Assembly: GCA_023055425.1 (NCBI GenBank) | Contig: JALGPY010000001.1 | Span: 69,168,691-69,232,690, forward strand | DNA: 64,000 nucleotides | DNA from: Linanthus parryae | Taxonomy: Eukaryota > Streptophyta > Magnoliopsida > Ericales > Polemoniaceae | Direction of reading: 5' to 3' | In this document: piece after piece, positions 45,153 to 57,100 of the stretch | How positions within the stretch are numbered: the first letter of the stretch is position 1 | Layout of the letters: each line of letters opens with the position of its first letter | Translations under genes and position numbers: made by a program | The notes under the pieces: model-generated | The model's input: only the letters and a program-made list of their open reading frames with translations | Database searches by the model: none | What the model was told of the DNA's origin: nothing

Positions 45153-45801
45153 ACTGTAGGGTTTTGATCATGGATGCGCAGCGGAATAATAATAAATTCA
45201 TCCGATCAAGAGCCTCCAAGGATCACGGGAAGAGAAATCATGACGATGGTAAATGATTCGTGTTATGTACCTTGTAGGTCTCCTTTGATGACTTCAAACG
45301 TGAAAAGCATCACGTCTCTACGGTTGATCCACGCCTAGGATTGAGATCTAGATCCTCCAAGTCCATGTGCTAGCTAGGAAGAATGGAAGAGGAAGAAGAA
45401 ACCACGCAACACGGAGCAACAAGGTGGGTGGCACCTCCTTATGTGGCCGACGGGTAGGGGGCTGTCCCAAGGGGGGGGGGGGGGGGGTGGTTCGGCCCTC
45501 CTTTGGGATTTGCTCTCTCTCCTTGCTTTATTCTCTCCTACTCTAAGTAAGTAGATGTGTAGAGAAAATAAACTAGGAGTGTTTATATAGTCCAACAACT
45601 CCTTGTACTAATACATAAAGAACCCCTCTCCTAATCCTACTCAAGTAAGGATTAGTCCCTTTTGAAAACTAGTCCTAATCATGTCCATACATGGATTAGT
45701 TATCTTTGTTGAAAATTAGTCTTAATCATATCTCTACATGAATTAGTCCACCTTGGAAAATCCTAATCATGTCGATATGGATTAGTCATGTAAAGTCACA
45801 G
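45153..45801 (-). mobile_element. probable solo or partial copia LTR, minus strand
   Basis: Plus-strand ends TGTAGGGTTTTG and AAAGTCACA, so TG...CA in both directions. In minus orientation it has a TATA box (gactatataaacactcc, near 45590), and near its end attccgctgcgcatcc, a phrase common near the ends of copia LTRs. A run of 17 G (45471-45487) lies inside. No target duplication was identified. Confidence 0.45.
45625..45790 (-). repeat. three-copy ~50-bp tandem repeat in LTR U3
   Basis: Degenerate units built on taatcatgtccatacatggattagt repeat three times (about 45686, 45731 and 45765) with spacer tttgttgaaaattagt-like. They sit upstream of the minus-strand TATA box, where LTR enhancers lie. 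Confidence 0.6.
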
Positions 45802-45969
45802 GTTTCATGGACTTGAAATACTTAGGCGTTGAACCAGTTTTCAAAGCCTTGAATCTGGTTTCACAGGGCCTTGAACTAGGATTAAAAGCCTTGAAATTTT
45901 CTGACTTGCATGAATGTTCTGAGGGGGAGTTTCTCTAAACTCTTTTGATTTATTTCTATCCCTCTCACC
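45802..45969 (+). other. Sirevirus tail sequence with PPT-like tract
   Basis: It contains three palindrome-derived motifs (ttcaaagccttgaa, agggccttgaa, aaagccttgaa) and gagggggagt (45921-45930), as found just after pol in element 1. Possibly the end of element 2. Confidence 0.45.
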
Positions 45970-47064
45970 ACTGTACTTGATGTGTTATTATTTGATGATG
46001 AAAGACAAACTGTTTCGATATATCTAACATGTTTTAATCCATCAGTTTGACTTAGTTTTGCCGGGAAATTTTATTCCCTAAATGTGCAGGATTTGTTTCC
46101 TTATCTGGCTTTTGCAGGAAGGGAAATACTATGAGAAGATGATCCTTTGATCAATCAGAGATTCATGACAGCTTCTCAGATTGTTTAAAGACAATATCAC
46201 AACAATATCTCTGAAGATTGTGATCAACAATCCGTTGGAGAAGGATGTTAAGAGAGTCAAAGTCTGTTGCCTAAAAAGAGGAGGTTGTTGCTGAAAATCT
46301 GGGAAGATTTGCAGAGCTTCAAACAGTATAAACGGAGCTCATTTTGAAGAAACAACACACAAAACTAAACGGGAAAAAGTGAGAAACACAATTCTGTATT
46401 GACAAGCATCAAAGAAGTTCATCACTCTCACAATCCAACTCACATAATTTCACTGCATTCTTCACTACAGTTCTACACTCTAGTGTTCTTCTGTATTGTG
46501 CTTTATTGGTAGATCATTTCTGTAATACTTCTATATTTAATTCTCTAGGATTGTTCAAGGTGAACAATAGAGAATTCTTAGTTAATCAGTTAGCTAGAGC
46601 ATGTACTAGATAGGTTAGGGAGAACCACAAGTTGTAACAGAGTAAGGTAACTCTCTGTGCTTCAGATTTGGTTCTTAGCTTTTCATTAATAAGAATTCAA
46701 TTGAAAATCCTGCAGGGAGAAGATCCCTGATATAGAGACGTAGGTCAAAGTGGAATGAACTCTATTAATCATGCGTCTCTTTCATTTACAGTCTCTTTAC
46801 ATACTTAGTTTTGCTGCATTCAAACTTGTTTGTTTTCAAGGGTTTGAAACTCTTTTCAAGGCCTTGAAAAAGACTTGTATGTTTCATTTCAGATAGTATC
46901 TCTTTCCAAAGGCTTGAATTTGTGTTCAAGGCCTTGAACTCCATTACTCTTGAACTAAAACTCCTTTCCTCCACAATTTTTGCAAAAAGTTGGCATACTC
47001 CATTCAACCCCCCCCCCCTTCTAGAGTATATGTGTTGCATATCCATCTCCATACTCTCCTTTCA
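45970..47064 (+). repeat. 5' LTR of Sirevirus element 3 (left edge uncertain)
   Basis: A gatgatgaaagacaaac phrase at about 45993 aligns with the start of the element 1 LTR. The end is tactctcctttCA at 47064. A poly-C tract (47010-47018) precedes ttctagagtat. It contains ttcaaggccttgaaa-type palindromes at 46856-46870 and 46926-46940. It is diverged from LTRs 1 and 2, so a separate subfamily. Confidence 0.6.
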
Positions 47065-47080
47065 ATTAGTATCAGAGCTT
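47065..47080 (+). other. primer-binding site of Sirevirus element 3
   Basis: attagtatcagagctt, one mismatch from the usual tggtatcagagctt, directly after the LTR. Confidence 0.65.
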
Positions 47081-47096
47081 GTATCACTATATAAGA

Positions 47097-47999
47097 CTTA
47101 ACCATCTGGTGATCATCAGTACTGCAAGTGGTGGTGGTTTCTCACAAGGAAGAGCTTCCAACAGACCTCCTTTATTTTGTGGAGACAACTTTGCTCATTG
47201 GAAAGCCATGATGAAGATGTTCATCAATGATCATGACATAGAGCTTTTGAACAATATTCAGAATGGACCTCAAACTTTCTTTACAGAGAAAGATGGGATC
47301 AAAACTCCCAAATATGAAGACTCACTCTCCTCTTCTGAATTGGAATAATTTTCTAAAAATTACAAAGCTATTAAAATCTTGTATTGTGCTTTGAGTACAA
47401 ATTTATTCAAACATGATTTCAGGATGCAAGATTTCCAAAGAAATCTGGGATAAGCTTGTGGTGATATTTGAAGGAACCAGTCAAGTCAAGCAAACCAAAA
47501 TCAACATCTATCTCAGGCAATATGAGTTGTTCAAGATGAATGCAGATGAGTCAATCAAAGATATGTTCAAAAGGTTCACAGACATTGTCAACAACCTTGA
47601 TTCATTGGGAAAACATATTTCCAATGAAGAAAAGGTGAGGATGATACTGAGAAGTCTTCCAAAGGACAAATAGGAACCAAAGACAACAACCATTGAAGAA
47701 GCTCAAGATCTCTCATCACTACAACTTGATGACCTACAAGGGAAGCTCCTGACACATGAAATATCCATGAATGAAGCTGATGGACAGATACATGAAGGTG
47801 TCAAGAACTTAGCACTCATGGCTAAAGAAAATGAGAAAATTCAGAGCCTTGAAACTGAAGATGATGATGATGAAGATCCATTTTCATTGATTGAATTCTC
47901 AAGATGAAGAAAAACTTTGAAATCAAAGACTTAAACAGAGGAAGAAACAGATCATCCAGTAGTAAGGACTACAAAGGTAAGTCTTCTTCACAGAATAAA
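47097..47999 (+). pseudogene. Sirevirus 3 gag, part before the CACTA insertion
   Basis: The first frame has GGGFSQGRASNRPPLFCGDN and HWKAMMKMFIND, ending at a TAA at 47346-47348. A shifted frame from about 47413 has KEIWDKLVVIFEGTSQVKQT and KMNADESIKDMFKRFTDI, then a stop at 47671-47673. The frame goes on through LQLDDLQGKLLTHE and an acidic stretch until the CACTA begins. The rest of gag resumes at 60324. Confidence 0.8.
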
Positions 48000-48002
48000 T
48001 CC

Positions 48003-48260
48003 CACTACAACAAATATGACATTTGTTGACAGTTTTTTTGTCGACAGACGATTTTATGTCGATGGTTACGCGATTAATCGTCAATATCAGAATTTGTCGA
48101 TGCACATGATATTTTTTGTCGACCTTTTAGTTATTATTTTATCATTCCCAATAATGTGGTCAATATATTGTGATTATTTATCCGATTTTGACATCTACTT
48201 ACATAGTGACATTTTTTTGTCAACTCCTGCTTTAAAAATTTGGAGGGTAACTTATTAATT
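48003..48260 (+). repeat. CACTA 5' TIR and subterminal repeats
   Basis: Behind the TIR come several short motifs in both orientations around tttgtcgac/tgtcgat (about 48030, 48050, 48095, 48117 and 48212). Such arrays are the known binding sites of TnpA-type proteins in En/Spm elements. Confidence 0.75.
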
Positions 48261-50306
48261 TTTCCCGCACTCCCAAATTGTAAGGAGGGCATAAAAAATT
48301 AATTCCCCCACACGTTTTACGAGGTTATGCAGAAGTCTCTCACCCTCTCTCACATTCACACGAATCTCCAAATTCCGTCTCTCTCATAAGTCTCTCACCC
48401 TCTCTCACCCTCAATCGATCGAATCGGTCCTTCCAGTCCCTCAATCGATCGAATCCTTCAACAATCTTCGCCGTAGATCTATGAAGGCCTCTTTAATCTT
48501 CACCGGAGTTGCTGTGAACGCCTCTTCAATCGATTTCAGGTATGGGACTGTTTCATCTTCTTCTTCTTTGATCTCTCTGTAATCGACTATTTCATCTTCT
48601 TCTTCTTCTTCCGTTTGATGTTCTTGTTCCATATCTGTGATGGCATCTTTCAATTTCTTTTCTTGTTCCATCTGTGTGTTGATTTGCATGTTCGATTCTG
48701 TGTTGTTCCGGTTGATGTGTCTGATTATGTTGTCTTCTTCCATCTGCTAGTGATTTATGAGACGTATGTGTGTGTGATTTGGTCTTCCATTGAAAGTTCT
48801 AGGGTTTTCTGCGGATTGGTTCATGTTCTAGGGTTAGTCGTATTACAATTTCTTCAGACATGTATGTGTTCATGTTCTAGGGTTTCTGCAGATGGGTAAT
48901 TTCTGTTTTAGGGCTTGGCCTCTTTAAATTTCTTCTGTCCTGTATGTTCATTTTCTAGGGTTTGCTGTCATGTATGTATTATTTTTTGCTGATTGAATGT
49001 GTGGTTACATTCCAGCTTTGATTGGTCTGAAAGGTTATGCTTAATTCTCCCTTGTTTATGGTTATTGTTTCCGGAATGTGTACTGTATTTGCGTAAACAT
49101 GTCCTGATTTACTTAGCAACCTGAAACAGTGAGATATCGACTTCCTCGGCATATATAGTGATATACACATGTCTTTAAACAGTTCAATTGTTCCATGTAA
49201 ACAGAAATCAGAAAAGCACTGTAGTACTAACTATCAATCAATCTAAAGTCATGTAGCAATTGATAGATTCATGAATGAAACGCAGGACATACAAAATCAT
49301 TGTTGGCTATAACTAGTCCAAGCTTAACGAGACCTGAAAGCATAAAAAGAAAAAGGAGAAGGTGATTAACGCATACGTAGAAGTACTTATGTGAACTTGA
49401 AGTTGATACTACAGTGATTTGGAATGATTAAATTACGTGAGAAACTATTACGATCAAACTCAGAATATACACAGATAATTAAACATTTCAATTGTTCATA
49501 TAGGATTACCTCTTATGCATATAGCACAAGCTAATAGACGCATACGTACAAGTATTTATGTTTGGTGCACTGCATATAGGATTACCTGTTGTGCATATCA
49601 TTACGTGTTTTTTGTTACAGAGTCTTATTGCGGTTAATATTACATTATGTCTCTATTGTCAGCTCTGAGCAGTTGAAGTTATTTTTTGCAGGTGGTGACT
49701 GTAAAGCTTGAGGCGATTGAAGTTTGTCGGACTGTCAAGTACTTGGCTGCCTGTTCTCGTTCTAAATTTTGGCCCTCCATTCTGTTAGTATGTTACTTTA
49801 CATTTATTATTATTCTATCTGCATTTGTTATTTTCGCATGTGACTTCTTTTCGTTTCATCTGTCTGTGTCCTGTAGAAATTGACATGGTATTTCATCTTC
49901 TAAGTATTTACTGTCAATATTGTTTCGTATCTGCATTGCTGCTATCGATAACTTTACGTAATTAAGCATCCGATATGCGGTTGTCTTGTTTCATGTACTG
50001 TAGTTGTATGAGTACGAACCGATACATGCTTGTTTGTTGCTGCTTTAGTGTAGTGTTTTATTTACGTGTCCGTGTTTACAGAATATTCTGAATTGAATAT
50101 AATTACTTTGTTATGAAGCAGTTACGGATAATGTACTGCATAGTCTCGTAACTCGTTCTTGTCTTGTTTGAAAATCATGCGTTTGTTCAACTGTCAAGTT
50201 TGTTAATGGTGACATAACTGTTTCTGTTATTTTTGTTTTTGTTTTTTTTTTTTTTTTTTTTTAATAAAAGTATTGATAGTTATATATATATGACGTGTAG
50301 GTAGTG
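48261..50306 (+). promoter_or_regulatory. CACTA 5' region: leader and probable 5'-UTR introns of TNP2
   Basis: A CT-rich leader (48336-48480) contains repeats of ctctcaccctctctcac and two copies of ctcaatcgatcgaatc (48411 and 48440). A candidate donor (ttcag|gtatgg, near 48539) and acceptors (tttttgcag at 49691, gacgtgtag at 50300) suggest spliced leader exons before the ATG at 50307. A poly-T run is at 50247-50263. Confidence 0.5.
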
Positions 50307-53300
50307 ATGGATCGAAGTTGGATTGGGTTGAATGATAAATGGTGTGACGAATATGTTAATGGTGTTTCAAACTTCATTAAGTTTGCGAGTCGTCATGCTG
50401 ATGGAATGAATAGGATACGTTGTCCATGTTCTAGGTGTATTAACGTAACCTTCAGATCTCTTACTGATGTAAGAGAACATCTGCATCAGAATGGGATGCT
50501 GGAAGGCTATGTGAATTGGGTATTTCATGGGGAGGGTTACGGATTAGGTGAGGTTGCCGTGAATGTTTCCGGTGACTCTGTAGATGACATACCCGAGACA
50601 CACGTTGACGTGGAGGGCTTGATAGGGGACTTACAAGAGGGTAGGTTTGCTGGTAATGTTGGGGATGATATATCATCCAATGGAACACATTTAAAAAACG
50701 GGGAGGGTGATATTTGCTAAGCTGTTAAGCGATGCACAATGTGAGGCATACCCAGGGTGTCGGAAGTTCTCTAAGATGTCACTAATAATAAGGTTGCTGC
50801 ATATTAAGACGCTTGTAAATGGAGTAATAAATCGGTGAACATGGTTTTAGATCTTCTTAGAGAGTTACTGCCGCCAGGTCACACTGTACCAAAGTCGTTT
50901 TATGAAGCTAAAAACATTTTACGTGAACTTGGGCTTGGTTATGTCAATATCCATGCATGTCCAAACAATTGTGCTCTGTATTGGAAGGAAAATGAGAATT
51001 TGGATCGCTGTCCCAATTCTGACTGTAGGGAATCTAGGTGGAAGGAATGTCGCAATGGGAAGAAAATTCCTCGGAAGGTTCTTAGATACTTCCCTGTGAA
51101 ACCCAGGCTTCAAAAATTGTTCATGTCTAAAAACATTGCCAAGGATATGCGTTGGCACAAGGATCGGCGTGTGCATGACAGCAATGTCATTGCGCACCCG
51201 GCTGATGCTAAGCAATGACAAGATTTTGACAAAGAACATGAATGGTTTGCTCAAGATCCTCGTAATATTAGGTTGGGATTAGCCAGTGATGGTTTTAATC
51301 CTTTCAGTAATATGAGTAGCACGTATAGTATGTGGCCTGTAATGCTTGTTATATACAATGTCGGGGCTACACAGGTTATGAAAGACCCGTTTATTATTAT
51401 GCCCTTATTAATACCCGGGCCGCATTCACCGGGAAATTATATTGATGTTTTCTTCCGTCCGTTAATTGATGACTTGAAAGACTTGTGGGAAGAAGGTATA
51501 GAAACGTACGATGCTTATTCTGGTGAAAGATTTATGTTGCATGCTGCACTATTGTGGACAATAAATGATTTCCCTGCATATGGTATGTTGTCCGGATGGA
51601 GTACCAAAGGGAAATTAGCGTGTCCACCGTGCAACAAGGAAACTCACCATATAAGATTGAAGCATAGTAAGAAACAGGTTTACATGGGTCATCGTTGGCT
51701 CTTACCACTCAATCATCCATGGCGACGGAATAAAAAATTTAATGGTAAATTTGAGCTTAATCCTAAGCCGAAGGAGTTATCTGGAGATGATGTTCTTGAT
51801 CATTTAAAGTCACTTCCTTCAGATTTGAAGTTTGGAAAGACTTTAACTAACAAGAAGAGAAAACGGCCCGAAAAAGAATTAAACTGGAGGAAAAGAAGTA
51901 TTTTTTTCGAATTGAGCTATTGGAAAACACTTAAGATCAGACATAACTTGGATGTCATGCATGTCGAGAAAAATGTCTGTGAGAGTGTGCTTGGGACTTT
52001 GATGAGTATTGATGGGAAAACAAAAGATACTGAAAACTCACGTAAAGATTTGGCGGAACTGGGTATTATGAAAGAGCTGCATGTACGCAAAGAGGGTGAT
52101 GGGGATGTCATTCCCCATGCACCCTACTGTCTAGATGTCGGTGGAAGGAAAAATATTTGTGAATGGTTAAAAAATATTAAATTCCCTAACGGTTACGCGT
52201 CAAATATATCTCGTTGTGTGAGCAGCAATGATAACAAGATAATTGACATGAAAAGCCATGATTATCATGTACTGTTACAACGGCTGCTGCCACTTGCTAT
52301 ATGTGGGAAATTGAGCAAACAAATTTGTGATGCATTAACTGACCTTAGTATGTTCTTCAAAGAACTGTCTTCGCGAACTTTGACGGTTGAGTGCTTTGAG
52401 GGATTAGAAAGGGATATCGTTCTGATACTCTGTAAATTGGAGTTGATTTTTCCTCCATAGTTCTTTGATGTTATGATGCACCTGCCAGTCCACCTTCCTC
52501 GAGAGGTAATGTATGGAGGACCAGTTCAATATCGCTGGATGTATCCCATTGAAAGGTTAGGCCTTTCGTAATTTATGAGGTTTTGCATTATGTCATCCCT
52601 CAACAAATTTATCATTCATATATATGTTGTGTAAACAGATTTCTATATACGCTAAAGCAATATGTGAGAAATAAGGCTCGACCTGAAGGTTCAATTGCCG
52701 AAGCATACATCGACAATGAATGTTTAAATTTCTGTTCTATGTATCTTGACGGCGTTGAAACAAGATATAATCGTGCGGACAGAAACCATGAAGGAGTTAA
52801 TATCAGCCGAAATAGTAGCTTGTCTATATTTTCTCGTCCTGTTCGGCCTTTGAGTGCCTCACAGGTTGAAAGGCTGACACCTTCAGAATATGAGATTGTT
52901 AGATGGTTTGTTTTACACAACTGCGAAGAGATCGATACATATATGAAGTAAGTATAAACTTGATGTACCTTGGTCAATAATTTAGTCAAATGTTTAAATA
53001 CTGTTGACATGCATATGGGCGCAGTAAGCATCTTGAGGAAATTGAGTTGCGGGAGTCTTCGAATGTCGAGAAAACACATCAGCTTGAGTTTGCTGATTGG
53101 TTTAAGAATCTTGTAAGAGATCTTGTTACATAGCTTGTCATTTTGTAGTATATAATTTATATTGAATACGTTCTGAAACGTTTATATATATGTTTGATCA
53201 GATGGTTAAAAAGCGAATTGACATGTCTGTAGAGGCAACTGATGACCTTTACTCGCTTGCTTGTGGGCCTGATAGACATATTAAACGGTATACGGGATGT

Positions 53301-53972
53301 GTTATTAATGGCATGATATTTCACACAAATGCACGTGACGAACGACGAGTGACTCAGAACTCTGGAGTTTTGGTGCGAGCCGACCATGAAGGAACCGAAA
53401 TTGATTTCTATGGTGTTTTAACTGATATCATTGAGCTGACATATGTAGGAGGGTATCGTGTTTTCATTTTTAAGTGCAATTGGTTTAATACAGGAGATAC
53501 GAAGACAGGAGTTAGGAAAGATAAGTACTTCACTAGCGTGAACGTTAGTCGTACTTGGTATAAAGGGGAACCTTATATACTTGCGTCGCAGGCTCAACGA
53601 GTGTTCTATGTCCCAGATGTTATTCTAGGTAAGAACTATAGAATAGTTCAGAAGATTCAACCTAGAAATTGGTACAACATTTCTGAAACCGAAGAAGAAA
53701 CAAGTAATCGTGACATAGAGACCGATGCATATCAACAATCTTTTTCGACTGGTAAGAGTCCTGTCACTGAATTTGATGCTGAAGATAATTTTTTACTAAG
53801 TGAGGGAGAAGAAGATATGAATGAAGACGATGACGATGACGCCGCCGATGACGACGACGACAGTGATGACGGAGGTGGTGAGGACTACAGCAGCGACGGT
53901 ACTCACATAGGTGATGATGATGATGGCGATGACGACGACGATTACGATACAGATTTGGGGGAGTTCACATAA
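50307..53972 (+). pseudogene. CACTA TNP2-type transposase (Transposase_21), 4 exons with lesions
   Basis: Inferred exons: 50307-52555, 52639-52947, 53025-53112 and 53202-53972, all with gt...ag borders and consistent phase. The start MDRSWIGLNDKW is the usual TNP2 beginning (Transpos_assoc domain, with CSRC zinc cysteines). The Transposase_21 core spans about 50830-52000 (LASDGFNPF, PLLIPGPHSPGNYIDVF, HNLDVMHVEKNVCES), then DUF4218 (LLPLAICGKL, PVHLPREVMYGGPVQYRWMY) and DUF4216 (YGVLTDIIELTYVGG, VFIFKCNWF). The end is a D/E-rich tail. Lesions: compensating frameshifts near 50712 and 50815, TGA at 51216-51218 (a Trp codon in relatives), and TAG at 52458-52460. The family cuts and joins element ends. 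This copy is probably dead. Confidence 0.88.
53805..53971 (+). repeat. aspartate-codon low-complexity tract (GAT/GAC)n
   Basis: The last 55 codons of TNP2 are mostly Asp with some Glu, Gly and Ser, encoded by mixed gac/gat repeats. Acidic tails occur in this family, but this one is long. Confidence 0.8.
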
Positions 53973-54189
53973 CTGCATTTCTATAATTATTGTTGACTAG
54001 TATTTGGTTATTTGGATTTCTGTTTTTTGGGTATTATTTTTTTAGCTACTTGGATTCCAGTTATTTTGGGTTTTAATTAGTTTTTTTCAATTTGTTGACG
54101 GATTAACGTTATTGTCTGTATGCATTCTTAACCGAAATTTATTTCGCATAGCATTTTGTTACACTTGAATTTGTAGATTACTGCAGGCC

Positions 54190-57100
54190 ATGGAAACATA
54201 TGCGAAGGTCAGACGCTCGCTCCGGTTAACTCCTTCGAAGTCTACGAGCAGCGTACGTGGACTCCAAGATCCTGAAAAGGATATTACGGTGGAGGTAAGG
54301 GTTCTGCATTTAAGCAAAACAATGTAATTAAGCATTTACGTATGTTGAACTGCGGTGACTTAATTTTGTATGTTCATGTTCTCAGAATGCAGGCCGTCGT
54401 ACTAGCGCAAGAAAGTCCCCTCGACGCACGCCTAGTGGAGCAGCACGTAATATCCAGGAGGCGCAATCTGTCCCAAGTGCAACTGGTTTGGAGGCAGGGA
54501 CCAGCAACAAGCGCAACGAAATCAGTACGACTTTTCAAAATTTTGTATTTATTGGTATTTTTGATATAATTGTTCTTACACTGCGGTCTAAATGCTTATG
54601 ATTGCCTTATTTATTGCGGTGTACTATCGCCGCGATCTGTAATGCAGAAAAAGCCTGGCAATTCCCAGAATCCGAGAGCTGTTTCAACAACAAATAAGAA
54701 ATCTGCAGTGTCACTGCCCCCCGGATGGTTGGCTGCCAATAAAGGTAATATGGGTCTACTTCGTAATCAAATTCGATCTTTTCAGAACTTATATGTAATG
54801 GTTTCGTAATTTATATTGACCGCGTGCACGCAGGAATGTCCACTGCAAAGAAGGGCAAAAAGAAGGAAAATGTGGTTGCAAGTGTTCCAACTGACCATCC
54901 TTCTGGAGATGCAGCTGGTAATGATGTCTGCTTGGAGGACCAGCAGTCACAAGCTACAATGGCGACTCCGACGAGGACAAAGACCTCCAATAATGTTGGA
55001 AGGACAGACGAAGTACTGGTGGACACTGAGGTACGTATTTGTTTGAAGTTAAATGTAAACGACCGTCCCATACAGTTTTCATAACATGACATCCTATATG
55101 TGTATATGGCATACAGGTAACTGACTCCCAAAGGCGCATAAGAAGATCCCCTAGATTGAGAACCGACAGGGCTAACACTACTGACACAAGGGAAGATGCG
55201 ACTCCAGAAATTGGAGGGTTAGAAGAAAATGAACCCGAAAGTAGCCAGGTAGTTGCAAGTGCTTTCAAACTTTGGCTGATTTGTACGCTAAAACGTGTAA
55301 CACTTTGTTCCAAATGTGACGTAGGTTATGCCACAGGATGTTGCAGTAGACGAGTCCATACGACCAACACCTCAGAGACTGACACCTACAGTACCTGCGG
55401 AGTTGGGTGGTGACCAAATAGTTCACAGCAGAAACTCCCTGGAGAAAGAAAATGCGGGAACACACTCCATCGACAAATCTTGGAAGAAAACCGTTACAAG
55501 CACAGTTCAAATGGAAGAGGAAAACGTCGATGATGACAGCGATGAGGTAATGTTCAAGATTTTATTGTCGTATGCATATGTTGTTACTGCATTCAATCCT
55601 ATTTCATTCCTTACCTTGTCTTACATATGTCCTGTATTTTCCATGAAGGAATTCTTTCGGCTAGCACCTGAACTGTTGGTTGCGAGACTAGCTGCAGCTC
55701 AACGTGCCGAGGGCAGAGTTCGTAGAAGAAACTCCCAGGAACCAGACATAACATCACAAACCAGGAAGAAGTCTCGGAAGAACACGGTTACCAGTCTTCA
55801 AATGGAAGAGGAAAATGTCCATGTCAGCGATGAGGTAATTTTCATACGGCTTCTGAAATATTTATTGTTCAACATACTTGGCAAAAGTTGTAGTTGCTCG
55901 CTTCTAAATGAATATGCGATGCAGGGTACGGGAAGGGATGTTGGGATCAGAAGATCGCATCGATTAAGACCAAACAGGAACGTGTACAAAACAGCAGCGG
56001 CGTCGAATCCCAGGACGAATCCTCGTAACAACTCCACAACAGATGTGGAAAGGGAAGTGTGGGATCTGTCTTTGGATGACGTAGATCCAGATGTAAGTAT
56101 AAATATTACCTTTTTTTTCTTAAAAATCATCTAGAAACTGTGTGTCCATTCCTTAACTTTTTATTGTGCAATTTTGTTTAAACTGTGACGCAGGTTACGA
56201 CACGGGTTGTTCCTGAAAGAAGGTCCCATCGGTTAACACCTGCTAGGCTGACCAGGAAAAAAACATCGTCAAATTCCAGGACGACTGCAAGGAACAACAA
56301 TGGTACAAATGCTGAAGTCGACTCGATTCGTTCTGACGATGACATGGATCCTGCTATAAGTAGCCGTACTATTTTTTTAATTTTTAACTTAACATAGAAA
56401 CGGGTAATGTGTGTAATTTATGGTAGAATGTCGTGCATTTTACGAGATAGGATGTTGTAAGAAGATCGAACCGATCGACGCCTAGGAGGTTGCTGAAGAG
56501 AAAACATGCAGCATCAAACCCCAGGACAACTGCTCGGAACAAATCCGCCAGAGATGCTGAAATGGAAGGGTTAGATCCGTCAGACGATGAGATTGCTGTT
56601 GATGTAAGTAGTAGTTTAACGTATTTCTTTTCAACAGTGAGCTACTGTTTGGTTGTGTCTTATTTAACGTTTTATCGTAGAATGTGGTGCCTTGTGGTTC
56701 GTCTAGAAGGTCGCGTCGTCTGACATCCAGAACAGTGGAACGAACACCACCAACTGATGCGGGACATGCTGAGAACGTGGCTGCCGAATGTATGTATCAT
56801 AGAAGTTATGTTGATTCTTAAATACGGTTGCATACGAGTTATTAATATTTTCATTTACTTGAAATTTGATGCTTTTCGTAATGTATTAATTCTTCTCTCG
56901 TACGTAGCTCCCCAAACAACTAGGACTGGAAGAGGAGTGACGCGTGGGCTAAGCATCAGAAGTAAGACCCAAAAAATTGGAGGAAAGATCGATGTGTACA
57001 TTCCCCTGGGGAAGCGGAGACCAGTGGGTGATGGCCGTTTGGAGCTCACGGCTGAGGTTGGTGTTGCTGTACGCATGCATGCACAGGCTAGAAGTCCGTC

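Noticed and set aside
44096..45801. A single complete minus-strand LTR element formed by the two LTR-like sequences
   Set aside because: Their ends and bodies differ (TGTACACAC versus TGTAGGGTTTTG), so they are not a pair of LTRs; no shared target duplication was found.
42720..47064. Tandem LTR-interior-LTR Sirevirus with one shared middle LTR
   Set aside because: LTR 2 and LTR 3 are too diverged to be two LTRs of one element, and the gag at 44095 does not resume; separate insertions are simpler.
53796..53978. Antisense hydrophobic V/I-rich frame
   Set aside because: It is the reverse reading of the GAT/GAC aspartate repeat of TNP2, not a membrane protein.
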